A DNA stretch of 64,000 bases from assembly GCF_018070465.1 (NCBI RefSeq), contig NZ_JAGPXT010000006.1:62001-126000 (forward strand), in the 5' to 3' direction. The DNA is from Micromonospora sp. C95 (lineage in GTDB: Bacteria > Actinomycetota > Actinomycetes > Mycobacteriales > Micromonosporaceae). Every line of letters starts with the position of its first letter. Within the stretch, counting starts at the first letter, position 1. Below, one piece after another: positions 44,020-52,366 of this stretch. A model generated the notes under the pieces. The model searched no databases, had not been told where the DNA came from, and worked only from the letters and a program-made list of their open reading frames with translations. The position numbers and the translations under genes are program-made.

Positions 44020-44026
44020 TCCTTGT

Positions 44027-44061
44027 CGCGACCCCGGCACCCGACCGGTGCCGGGGTCGCG
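44027..44061. terminator. Terminator closing the polyketide cluster
   Basis: A perfect 15-base inverted repeat (44027-44041 CGCGACCCCGGCACC with 44047-44061) around a 5-base loop begins seven bases after the FAD hydroxylase stop. Confidence 0.9.
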
Positions 44062-44240
44062 CCGTGTCCACACACGCGGTGACCACCGCACCGTCCGTCC
44101 CGGACCGGACACCTGCCGTAGCCTCCGCGCGTCCGGCACGGACTGTTACCTGGCCTGTCTGTCGTCCCGGCCGCGCGTGTGCGAAGCTGCGGCGAGTTTT
44201 TCTCGCGACGATCCGGACGTGAACCTCAGGGAGGGTTACC

Positions 44241-45062
44241 GTGGGCGAGTCCTTCGGGAACTGGCTGATACTGCTCGTGGCGCTGCTGGCGGGGCTGGCG
44301 GTGGGCTGGCTGTTGCTGCGCGGTCGGCGGTCGGAACCGCCCGCGTCGACGGCCGGTGCGGCGAACGACGCGACCACCGAGGCGAGCGAGTCGGCTCCGG
44401 TCGCCGCCGGGACCGCGCAGTCGACCGCCGTGACCGAACCAACGACCGAGCCCGCTCCCGGCGCACCGGCGGACAGCGACACCACCGCCCCGGCGGCCGA
44501 GCCCACCGAGGCCGACGCCGCCCCGGCCACCGTCGAGCCGACCGCCGGCACCCGCGAGGCGCCGGTGACCGGCGCGGAGTCCGCCGAGGCGACGCGCGCC
44601 ACCGACCCGCTCACCGACGACGCCGCTGCGGCCACCGTCCAGGACGGACCGACGGTGGACGCGACCGTGGAACCGCGGCCGGCGGTCGCCACCCCGCCGG
44701 TCCGGCCACCGGCCACCACCGAACCCGCTGCGGCGCCCACCACAACCGCTCCGGCCACCAGCACGCCGGCCACGGAGACCGAGCCGGTGGCGACCGAGCC
44801 GGTCACGGTGGCCGACCCGGTCACCGCCGCGGAGCCGGCGACCGCCGAGGCCGACGACTTCCGGCGTATCCAGGGCGTCGGGCCGAAGATGGCGGCCGCG
44901 CTGCACGGCGCGGGCATCCGGACCTACCAGCAGCTGGCCGACCTGGACGAGGCCGCGCTGCGGGAGACCGTCAAGAGCGCCGGGCTACGCGCCACCGCCA
45001 GCCTGGCCACCTGGCCTCAGCAGGCGAAGGTGCTGGCCGCCCAGGCCGACAGCGGGTCCTGA
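44241..45062 (+). CDS. Membrane-anchored protein with C-terminal helix-hairpin-helix domain
   Basis: A 273-residue protein starting at GTG 44241 after AGGGAGGG. One transmembrane helix lies at about residues 6-26 (WLILLVALLAGLAVGWLLL), then about 175 residues of Ala/Thr/Pro/Glu-rich disordered chain, then a C-terminal helix-hairpin-helix domain (FRRIQGVGPKMAAALHGAGIRTYQQLADLDEAAL). This layout is seen in actinobacterial proteins often named flap-endonuclease-like or DUF4332-like; no nuclease residues are present. The HhH could bind DNA at the membrane. Function unknown. Confidence 0.85.
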   Translation: MGESFGNWLILLVALLAGLAVGWLLLRGRRSEPPASTAGAANDATTEASESAPVAAGTAQSTAVTEPTTEPAPGAPADSDTTAPAAEPTEADAAPATVEPTAGTREAPVTGAESAEATRATDPLTDDAAAATVQDGPTVDATVEPRPAVATPPVRPPATTEPAAAPTTTAPATSTPATETEPVATEPVTVADPVTAAEPATAEADDFRRIQGVGPKMAAALHGAGIRTYQQLADLDEAALRETVKSAGLRATASLATWPQQAKVLAAQADSGS

Positions 45063-45239
45063 CGATGCCGGGCCGCCGGCTGTGGGCACGCCCCTCGCGG
45101 GCTCCGCGCCGGCGGCCCCGGTGTACGCCATTCCGGTGACCGGCTCCGATGGGGACGCCACCGGGCCGGAGCCGTCGTTACGGTCGATAGGCCGGCCAGG
45201 CCGGCACGCCGCACCGTCGCCGGCTGCCGGGAGCCAACC

Positions 45240-46445
45240 GTGCCGTTCGCCCACCTACAGCCCGACAACCCGCGGCCACCTCCCACCCGCAGCACGTCCA
45301 CCACCCGCCGGGTCACCCTCCTGGAACTCTTCTTCGACCTGGTATACGTCGTCGCGTTGGCGCTCATCTCGCGCGGGCTGGCCGAGGAGATCAACTGGCA
45401 CCAGGCCGGTCAGGCGCTGATCCTGCTGGGCGCGGTGTGGTGGACCTGGACGATCACCACCCTGATCACCGACCTGTACGACCCGGAACGCACCGAGATC
45501 AAGGCCCTGGTCCTCGCGGTGATGTTCGGGGTGCTGCTGATGGCCAGCGCGATTCCCAAGGCGTTCGGCGACCGAGGGCTGATGTTCGCCGGTGCGTACG
45601 TCGTCATCCACCTCGGGCGCGGGTTGTTCATCATTCCTGCGGTACGCGACGACCCGCAGGTCCAACGACGTGCCGCCAGGGTCTTCTGCTGGTTCGCGCT
45701 GTCGGCGGTGCCGTGGATCGGCGGCGCGTTCGTCTCCGGCGACGCCCGGATGGCGCTGTGGCTGCTCGCCCTCGGCCTCGACTACCTCGGGCTCCGGCTG
45801 TCCTACCCGGTGCCCGGGCTGGGCAGCGTCCCGGCCGCTCTGTTCAGGTTGACCGCCGAACACCTCGCCGAGCGGTATCAGCAGTTCTTCACCATCGCTC
45901 TGGGCGATGCGATCCTCGTCACCGGCATCGCCTACACCACGAACCACTCGGAACTCGAGGACGCCCTGGCGCTGCTGCTGGCCTTCGTCACCACCCTGCT
46001 GCTCTGGCGGATCTATGTGCACAAGGCCGGGGAACTGCTGCCCGTCGCCATCAAGGTCACGAACAGGCCGACCCGTTTCCTGAGCACCTCCCCCTACACC
46101 CATCTGGTGATGGTCGCCGGGGTGGTCGCCACGGCGGCCGGCTTCGAGCTGGTGCTGCACACCCCCACCCTGCCCGCCCGTACCCCGCCCGAATGGGCGG
46201 CGATCATGCTCGGCGGCCCGGGGTTGTTCCTGCTCGGCCGGGCCCTCTTCGAACGCGAGGTGTTCAACCGGGTGTCGTGGTCGCGGCCCGCCGGCGTGGT
46301 GGCGCTGCTGGCCGTGGCACCGGCGGTGCTGTTCCTGCCGGCACTCAGCGCGTCGCTGGCCGCGCTGCTGGTGCTCGCCGGGGTGGCGCTGGACGACCTT
46401 CGCCGCAGCCGCGGTCGTCCGCCCGAGGCGCCCACGCCACCGTAG
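45240..46445 (+). CDS. Low temperature requirement protein A (LtrA) family membrane protein
   Basis: A 401-residue polytopic membrane protein with the LtrA family start (RRVTLLELFFDLVYVVALALISRGL), conserved RYQQFFTIALGDAILVTG in the middle, and about 12 hydrophobic segments. LtrA was named from Listeria cold growth; its biochemical role is unknown. GTG 45240 is used. It is in the same direction as its neighbours, with separate 178-base upstream DNA. Confidence 0.9.
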   Translation: MPFAHLQPDNPRPPPTRSTSTTRRVTLLELFFDLVYVVALALISRGLAEEINWHQAGQALILLGAVWWTWTITTLITDLYDPERTEIKALVLAVMFGVLLMASAIPKAFGDRGLMFAGAYVVIHLGRGLFIIPAVRDDPQVQRRAARVFCWFALSAVPWIGGAFVSGDARMALWLLALGLDYLGLRLSYPVPGLGSVPAALFRLTAEHLAERYQQFFTIALGDAILVTGIAYTTNHSELEDALALLLAFVTTLLLWRIYVHKAGELLPVAIKVTNRPTRFLSTSPYTHLVMVAGVVATAAGFELVLHTPTLPARTPPEWAAIMLGGPGLFLLGRALFEREVFNRVSWSRPAGVVALLAVAPAVLFLPALSASLAALLVLAGVALDDLRRSRGRPPEAPTPP

Positions 46446-46530
46446 GGCACGCAGGTCTCGTTAGCCGCTCGGCGCGTCTGGGTACAAGGTCCGCACCTTG
46501 CAACCCAACCCCCGATTCGTGGAGGAAGCC

Positions 46531-46737
46531 ATGCGCGGCACGTCGATATTCGGAGTCCTCGTGGTGATCTGGCTCGTCATCGGCGCCATCGCCGCCGGAC
46601 AGCGCGGCTACTACAACGACGAGGAAACCAACTGCGCCGAGGCCGGCACGATCCTGGTGACCATCGCCGCCGGGCCGCTGAACTACGTCGGCGCCAACCC
46701 GGAGGTCGACTGCGAGCTGCCCCAGCCCTCTCAGTGA
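46531..46737 (+). CDS. Small actinobacterial membrane protein
   Basis: A 68-residue protein starting at ATG 46531 behind GGAGGAAG. One N-terminal transmembrane helix (IFGVLVVIWLVIGAIAAG) is followed by an outer-facing segment with two Cys (ETNCAEAG ... EVDCELPQ). It is a recognisable conserved small membrane protein of actinobacteria without known function. A strong hairpin follows. Confidence 0.85.
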   Translation: MRGTSIFGVLVVIWLVIGAIAAGQRGYYNDEETNCAEAGTILVTIAAGPLNYVGANPEVDCELPQPSQ

Positions 46738-46750
46738 GCCCGGTGACGCA

Positions 46751-46791
46751 CGACCAGGGCCCGTGCCGGTTGCGGACACGGGCCCTGGTCG
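46751..46791. terminator. Bidirectional terminator
   Basis: A perfect 15-base inverted repeat (46751-46765 CGACCAGGGCCCGTG and 46777-46791) with an 11-base loop separates two convergent genes. Confidence 0.92.
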
Positions 46792-46821
46792 TCGGCGCGG
46801 ATACCGGCCGGACGTCCCGGC

Positions 46822-48393
46822 TCAGCGGAAGCAGTGCGCCACCGGCACCTTGCTGCCCAGGCAGTTGGTCGGCGAGTTCTCGACGACCACGCTGTCGTCG
46901 TCGATCTTGACCTGGGCCCGCTCGGCCTGGATCCCGCCGGCCTTGACCGTGGACTGGTTGCCGAGCACGTGGCTGCGGTAGAGCGAGGTCGAGCCCGCCG
47001 TCACGAACAGCCCCGCCCCCTGCGACCGCTTGCCCACCGCGGCGTTGCCCTTGACGTCGCTGCCCCGGACGAGCAGGTTGGACTTCTCGGCGTGGATGCC
47101 GCCGCCGTTGCCGCGCGTGGTGTTCCCGCTGACCACGCTGTCGTCAAGCGGCAGCAGACCCTGGAAGCTGGAGATGCCGCCGCCCTTGCCGGTGGCGATG
47201 TTGTCGCGGACCGTCAACTGCCGCAGCACCAGCACCGCGTCGGAGTTGGCCAGCCCGCCACCGGTCTCGGCGCTGTTGCGTGCCACCAGGGTGTCGAAGA
47301 CCTTGGTACGCGCGGAGAAGCTGGCCATCCCACCGCCCTGACCGGCGTTGTTCTGCACGAAGGTGGAGGAGTAGACGTCGCCGGCGGCCCGGAAGTTGGC
47401 CAGTCCACCGCCGTAGCTGACCGCGCTGTTGTGCCGGAACTCGGTCCGGTGCATGGTCATGACGCCGCCGTTGAGCAGGCCCCCGCCCTTGCCCTGGGTG
47501 CCGGCGGCCCGGTTGCCGATCAGTTTGCTGTCGCTGATCTGGAGGTTGCCGTCGTTGAAGATGGCACCGCCACCGCCCTCCGCCGACAGCGAGGTACTGC
47601 CGACGACGGTGACCCCTTCGACGACCGCCGTGGCGCCGTGCACGACGTGGATGCTGCCGCCCTCCGCCGCCGAGCGGCCGTTGCGCAGGGTGACGTCCCG
47701 GAGGGTCAGTTCACCCCCGTCACGCACGGTGAAGAAGCGGAAGTCGGGCGTGTTCAGCCCCCGGACGATCGTCGCACCGGAGCCCTCGATGGTGATCCCG
47801 TGGTAGATCACCGGCAGGCCGGCCTTGTCGTCGGCGGGGTTGCGCGGCGGCGCCTCGGCGTCGCCGGGGTTCTCGGCGGTGTCGGCGGCCTCCCGCGCGT
47901 CGCGGATGCCTCCGTCGTACTCGTCGGGCTGTTGGAATGCGTGGGTCAACGTGTAGGTGCACTTCTCCGCCAGGCGCAGCGTGGCACCGCCCTCGGCGTT
48001 CGCCCGCACCAGAGCCGCGATGAGCCGGCCGGAGTCGCAGGGCACCGGCACCACCGTGCCGTCCGGTGCGCGCCCGTGGTGACCGGCCGACCGGCCGTTC
48101 GCACCTCCCGAACTGTCCGGGGTCGCGCCGGCATCGTGTCGCCACTCGGGCCGCTGCCGGTCCGGCCCCCGGCGTTGCGGTGTCTCGTCGACTCCGGGTA
48201 CGTCATCCTGAAACATCGCCGCGGGCCGGCTCGGGTCCGGTGCCGCCGGGTCACGGTCGGCGGCCGAGGCCGTGACGGCGGTCAGGCCCGCCGCCCCGGC
48301 CACCAGGCTGCCCGCCACCAGGCCACCGGCCAGCAACCACCGGGACCGCCGACCGGGTCGGGTGGACCCACGGCTCCCTTGGTACGTGGACAT
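46822..48393 (-). CDS. Secreted right-handed beta-helix (Pmp-like) repeat protein
   Basis: A 523-residue exported protein. The signal region has RRSRWLLAGGLVAGSLVAGAAGLTAVTASAA (about 16-45, split here by function: twin-basic start, hydrophobic core, AxA site). After a Pro/Arg-rich segment, residues about 110-510 form a parallel beta-helix with many repeats of the type GGG(I/L)xN...S.xxxN, for example GGGAIFNDGNLQISDSKLIG and GGGIHAEKSNLLVRGSDVKG. It resembles chlamydial polymorphic membrane proteins and polysaccharide-lyase-like helices but has no visible catalytic set. Two Cys near the C-terminus (NCLGSK ... HCFR) may cap the helix. A surface or matrix role is likely. Confidence 0.88.
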   Translation of the reverse strand: MSTYQGSRGSTRPGRRSRWLLAGGLVAGSLVAGAAGLTAVTASAADRDPAAPDPSRPAAMFQDDVPGVDETPQRRGPDRQRPEWRHDAGATPDSSGGANGRSAGHHGRAPDGTVVPVPCDSGRLIAALVRANAEGGATLRLAEKCTYTLTHAFQQPDEYDGGIRDAREAADTAENPGDAEAPPRNPADDKAGLPVIYHGITIEGSGATIVRGLNTPDFRFFTVRDGGELTLRDVTLRNGRSAAEGGSIHVVHGATAVVEGVTVVGSTSLSAEGGGGAIFNDGNLQISDSKLIGNRAAGTQGKGGGLLNGGVMTMHRTEFRHNSAVSYGGGLANFRAAGDVYSSTFVQNNAGQGGGMASFSARTKVFDTLVARNSAETGGGLANSDAVLVLRQLTVRDNIATGKGGGISSFQGLLPLDDSVVSGNTTRGNGGGIHAEKSNLLVRGSDVKGNAAVGKRSQGAGLFVTAGSTSLYRSHVLGNQSTVKAGGIQAERAQVKIDDDSVVVENSPTNCLGSKVPVAHCFR

Positions 48394-48572
48394 CAGCGCT
48401 CCTGCCTCTCGTGCATGCGAAACACGGCCGCACCGAATCGGGCGCGGGGCGGCCGACGTCGCGTCAGCCCCCAGAGGCCACCGTACGGCGACACACTGCG
48501 CAAATCAGTCATAAGTGAATGCGTACGCCATTCGGCTTCACATCTACCCGGAGCCGGCATCGGCGATGCCGC

Positions 48573-50663
48573 TCAACCCCCGACGTGGATGCCGGGTCGA
48601 CGCGCGGGATCGGGTTCGGACTTGCGCAGGATCTCCCGGACCACCGGCGGGGTGTCCCCCCGACCGAGGATGAGGTAGCGCAGCAGGTGGGCGATCGGGT
48701 TCCCCTCCGACCACTCGAAGTGGGCGTGCGGTCGTACGCCGGTGGCGTCCCGCAGCGCCAGCAGGATCGCCGCGATGGCGTTCGGCGCCGCCGGGCTGCT
48801 CGCCCGCAGCACCCGGTAGCCACCCACCTCGACACCGCACACCCGCAGCACGTGACGGAACCCGGAGGGATCCAGCACGTCGATCTCCAGGAAGAGCACG
48901 TCGGTCGCCCCCGGAACCGGGTTCAGGCCGCGCTGCGCACGCTCCTTGATGGTGTACTCCTTGACCGCACCACTGCGCCGCTTGTGAGCGATCAGGTGCA
49001 GTCGGCCGTCGTGGGCCACCGAGTCGGCGATGAACCGCCGCGCCGTCTCGTCGAACTCGACCCGCTCCGCCCGTAGCTCCGTGGTGCGGGTCACCCGGGA
49101 CACCAGCGACACGGCGATGATGCCGAGGATGAACAGCCCGGAGATGGCGATCCCGTCCGGCTTCTCGATCACGTTCTCGACCAGCGCGTACAGCAACACC
49201 AGGGTGAGCACCGTGAAGCCGGCGGCGACGCCGCGTTGCCGCCGGCCGGCGGCGGCGATGGCCACCGCGACCGCCGCCGAGACCATCATCGCCAGGATCC
49301 CGGTGGCGTACGCCCCCGCCTGCGCGTCGACGTCGGCGCGGAAGACGACGGTCAGCACGATGCAGACAAGCGTGTAGACGATCACCACCGGGCGCACCGC
49401 GCGGGCCCACTCCGGCGCCATGCCGTACGAGGGCAGGTAGCGCGGCACGATGTTGATCAAACCGGCCATCGCCGACGCGCCCGCGAACCAGAGAATCAGC
49501 ACGCTGCTCATGTCGTAGGCGGTACCGAACGCCTCACCGACCTGCTCGTGGGCGAGATAGGCCAGTGCTCGCCCGTTGGCGGCCCCACCCGGGGCGAACG
49601 CCTCAGGTGGGATGAGCACCGCCGTGACGAAGGTGGTGGAGAGCAGGTAGACCGACATGATCAATGCAGCGACGGTGAGCAGCCGCCGCGTGTTGCGGAT
49701 CCGGGCGGCCAGCCGGGCCGGCGCATCCGGCCCCTGCCCCGCCACCAACGGCATCATGCTGACCCCGGTCTCGAACCCGGACAGGCCCAGCACCAGCAAC
49801 GGGAAGGCCAGCGCGGCGGTCAGCGCCACCTCGCCCGGACCGCCGCCCGTGGTCAGCGCCGCCGTCCAGTCGGCCAGGGGACGGGGATCACCGGCCAGTT
49901 CGGCGAGCGACACCGCCACGATCACCGCGTTCAGCCCGAGGAAGGCGGCCACCAGCGGTACGGCCACCGCCACCGCCTCCCGGAAGCCGAGCAGGAACAC
50001 CGCACCGAGGATGAGCAGCAGGACGACGGTCACCCCGACGGCGACGCCGGTGCCGCCGAACCACTCCGGCAGATACGGATTCTGCAGCACGTGCACGGTG
50101 GCGTCGGCCGAGGAGAGCGTGATCGTGACGATCCAGGACGTGGCGACGAATCCGAGCAGCACCAGCACGAAGATCTTGCCCCGCCAGAACGGCAACAGTC
50201 GTTCCAGCATGGCCACCGAACCCTGGCCGTGCGGACTGTCCCGGGCCACCCGGCGGTACATCGGCAACATGCCGAACAGGGTCAGTGCCACGATCAGCAG
50301 CGTCGCCACCGGAGACAGCGCGCCGGCGGCCAGGGCGGCGATGCCGGGCAGATAGGACAGGGTGGAGAAGTAGTCGACGCCGGTCAGGCACATCACCCGC
50401 CACCAGGCGTGCGACCGGGTCTGTCCCTCGGCGGTCTCCGGTCCGACCGGCTGCACCCGGTGGACGAACAACCACCGGCGCAGCCGGCTCTCCGGTGCCG
50501 CCGGGCCGGTCGGCACGGCCACCCGCTCGGGCATGGTGACCCGGCGCCCCGCCCGTTCCCCCTTGCGCGTCGGATCCCGCGCGGCACGCAGCCCCGGTTC
50601 CGGTGCGCCGGGCGCCGGGCGGCGGCGTTCCCGGCCCCGTCGCGCTTTCGTCCCGTCCCCCAT
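48573..50663 (-). CDS. APC-superfamily amino acid permease with C-terminal cytoplasmic domain
   Basis: A 696-residue transporter. After a 60-residue basic, Pro-rich N-terminus, 12 or so transmembrane helices run from about residue 90 to 535; [26 protein letters not shown] and [12 protein letters not shown] are APC-like unwound-helix regions. The C-terminal 160 residues are soluble ([21 protein letters not shown] ... [32 protein letters not shown]). Related large actinobacterial permeases are annotated as amino acid or K+ type transporters; the substrate is unknown. ATG 50663 has GAGGCGGG; a shorter start at GTG/ATG near residue 42-44 is possible. Confidence 0.88.
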   Translation of the reverse strand: MGDGTKARRGRERRRPAPGAPEPGLRAARDPTRKGERAGRRVTMPERVAVPTGPAAPESRLRRWLFVHRVQPVGPETAEGQTRSHAWWRVMCLTGVDYFSTLSYLPGIAALAAGALSPVATLLIVALTLFGMLPMYRRVARDSPHGQGSVAMLERLLPFWRGKIFVLVLLGFVATSWIVTITLSSADATVHVLQNPYLPEWFGGTGVAVGVTVVLLLILGAVFLLGFREAVAVAVPLVAAFLGLNAVIVAVSLAELAGDPRPLADWTAALTTGGGPGEVALTAALAFPLLVLGLSGFETGVSMMPLVAGQGPDAPARLAARIRNTRRLLTVAALIMSVYLLSTTFVTAVLIPPEAFAPGGAANGRALAYLAHEQVGEAFGTAYDMSSVLILWFAGASAMAGLINIVPRYLPSYGMAPEWARAVRPVVIVYTLVCIVLTVVFRADVDAQAGAYATGILAMMVSAAVAVAIAAAGRRQRGVAAGFTVLTLVLLYALVENVIEKPDGIAISGLFILGIIAVSLVSRVTRTTELRAERVEFDETARRFIADSVAHDGRLHLIAHKRRSGAVKEYTIKERAQRGLNPVPGATDVLFLEIDVLDPSGFRHVLRVCGVEVGGYRVLRASSPAAPNAIAAILLALRDATGVRPHAHFEWSEGNPIAHLLRYLILGRGDTPPVVREILRKSEPDPARRPGIHVGG

Positions 50664-50793
50664 GCCCCCGCCTCACCGTTGTCGAACAGACCGTAGGTGG
50701 TGGTTCGGTCCGACCCACCGCACCCCGATGGTCAGCCGCCGACCGGATCCGGTGCCCCGGCCCCAGGGTCACGGTCGACCGGTCCGCCCTTCG

Positions 50794-51189
50794 TCAGCCG
50801 CCGTCCGGTGCGGTCAGCACCCGGGCCAGGTCGGCGGGGTCGGCCACGGTGACCGTCAGTCCGGGATGACGCGGCCATCCGCCGGGAAGCAGGGCGGGCA
50901 CCGGCCGCACGAATCGGACGCAGAGCCCGGCGGCCGTGGTGGTGCCGAAGGTGACGCCGGTGTCGGCGCCGGACAGGTGCGGACCGATCACCCGCCACCA
51001 GCGGTACGGGCCGCCGCGCTGCACGCCCGCGACGTTCTTCCGCTCGGTACGAAGCCGCCAGGGGCCGAACCGGACCAGCAGTTCACCGGAGTCGACCCGG
51101 ACCCAGGCGGTGTCGGGCCGGACCCCGATCAGCGCCAGCAGCCAACGGAACCGCGACTCGAAGCGGAACTCGAACACCTGAGCGGTCAT
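50794..51189 (-). CDS. Conserved actinobacterial hypothetical protein
   Basis: A 131-residue protein starting at ATG 51189 behind GGAG. It is a beta-rich chain with regular Trp: FEFRFESRFRWLLALIGV, DSGELLVRFGPWRLRTERKNVAG, GPYRWWRVIGPHLSGADTGVTFG. Similar short proteins occur widely in actinobacteria; the fold may be PH-like. No membrane segment or catalytic motif is seen. The 289-base gap before the next gene is very GC- and C-rich with no supported feature. Confidence 0.75.
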   Translation of the reverse strand: MTAQVFEFRFESRFRWLLALIGVRPDTAWVRVDSGELLVRFGPWRLRTERKNVAGVQRGGPYRWWRVIGPHLSGADTGVTFGTTTAAGLCVRFVRPVPALLPGGWPRHPGLTVTVADPADLARVLTAPDGG

Positions 51190-51478
51190 CACCGGGCTCC
51201 GCGGCCGGCGCGATCTCCCGGCCGCGCGGGACGGGGCGGGGCGGCGGGGCGCGGTCGCGGTCGGGCGGCAGGACGGCGCCGGGACACAGCGGTCATGGTG
51301 GCGGCGTACCCCGCAGGGGCCGGCCGACACCCCCCGGGCCGGCCGGCCCCTGTTCCCCGTGGTCCCCCCGTGCTCCCCGTGGCCCCCCGGTGGCCACCTC
51401 CGGACGCTGCCGCCCGGGTCTCGGGTCGGATGTCCCCGCGCCCACAGGTGGGCGGGGCGCGGGGACCCCCCGTCCCGG

Positions 51479-52264
51479 TTACTGCAGGAACGCCCCGAGG
51501 GGCGACAGCAGCAACCGACCGAGCGCGGCGGCCGTGTCGTCGAGCCGCCTGCGCTCGCGCTCATGCTGGTGCGGGTCGTGCCGGCACCGCCAGATCCGCT
51601 GTGCGTTGCGCCAGGCGACATCGCGGGTGTAACTGATCAACTCACCCTGGTACCAGTCGTCGATGTCGCCGTTGAGCATGTCGATGAGCAGTTGCCACTG
51701 CTCCAGGTAGCCCCGGCGCAGCCCGGGGATCTTGTCGGCGAAGATCTTGTTGATCTCCAGGTAGTCGCGGTGCTGGTCGCTGCCGTCGACCGGCTCGGAC
51801 TCCAGGTGGTCGAACGTGGTGACCAGCGCGAACGGCAGGTCGAAGTTGATGTGCGCGTTGACACCGGCCGCCGCCGAGGGCAGCGGCCGGGCGTCCGGCC
51901 CATGCATCCGCTCGAACAGGCACGTCCAGGCTCTGGGAGTGCTCGGGCTGGCGTCGCTCCACATGCGTAAGGCGTCGAAGTAGCGGGCCGCGAACTCGAC
52001 ATCCAGTCGGGACAGGAAGGCCGGATCGACGAAACGGTCGGTGTACAGCCCGTCCAGCACGCTGCTGGTGATGGTGAGGTACAGCTTGTTGAAGTCGGCC
52101 AGCGGGCAGCTGTCCAGCAGCGGCGGGAGCCGGACCAGCATGTCCTGCAGCTTGGTCAGGTGGTCGACGACAGCCGGCACGTCGGTGGGGTGATCGGCCA
52201 GCAGATCGACGATGTCCCGGTGCACCGGCCCCCACACCGGCTCCCCACACCCGCGCTCGCTCAT
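51479..52264 (-). CDS. DUF5995 family protein
   Basis: A 261-residue helical protein of the DUF5995 type: FNKLYLTITSSVLDGLY, FVDPAFLSRLDVEFAARYFDALRMW, GVNAHINFDLPFALV. The family is cytoplasmic and of unknown function; the conserved His/Asn in AHINFDL could form an active site. The C-terminus lies 289 bases from the next gene. It starts at 52264, 102 bases after the LuxR gene stop on the same strand. Confidence 0.85.
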   Translation of the reverse strand: MSERGCGEPVWGPVHRDIVDLLADHPTDVPAVVDHLTKLQDMLVRLPPLLDSCPLADFNKLYLTITSSVLDGLYTDRFVDPAFLSRLDVEFAARYFDALRMWSDASPSTPRAWTCLFERMHGPDARPLPSAAAGVNAHINFDLPFALVTTFDHLESEPVDGSDQHRDYLEINKIFADKIPGLRRGYLEQWQLLIDMLNGDIDDWYQGELISYTRDVAWRNAQRIWRCRHDPHQHERERRRLDDTAAALGRLLLSPLGAFLQ

Positions 52265-52366
52265 GTCCCCTCCAGGCTGCCCGGCGTCGTCGTGCCCGTT
52301 GCGACACCGGGCACAGCCTTTCAGGCGTCCGCCACGCGGACATCAGTAGAACGACGTATCCGACAC

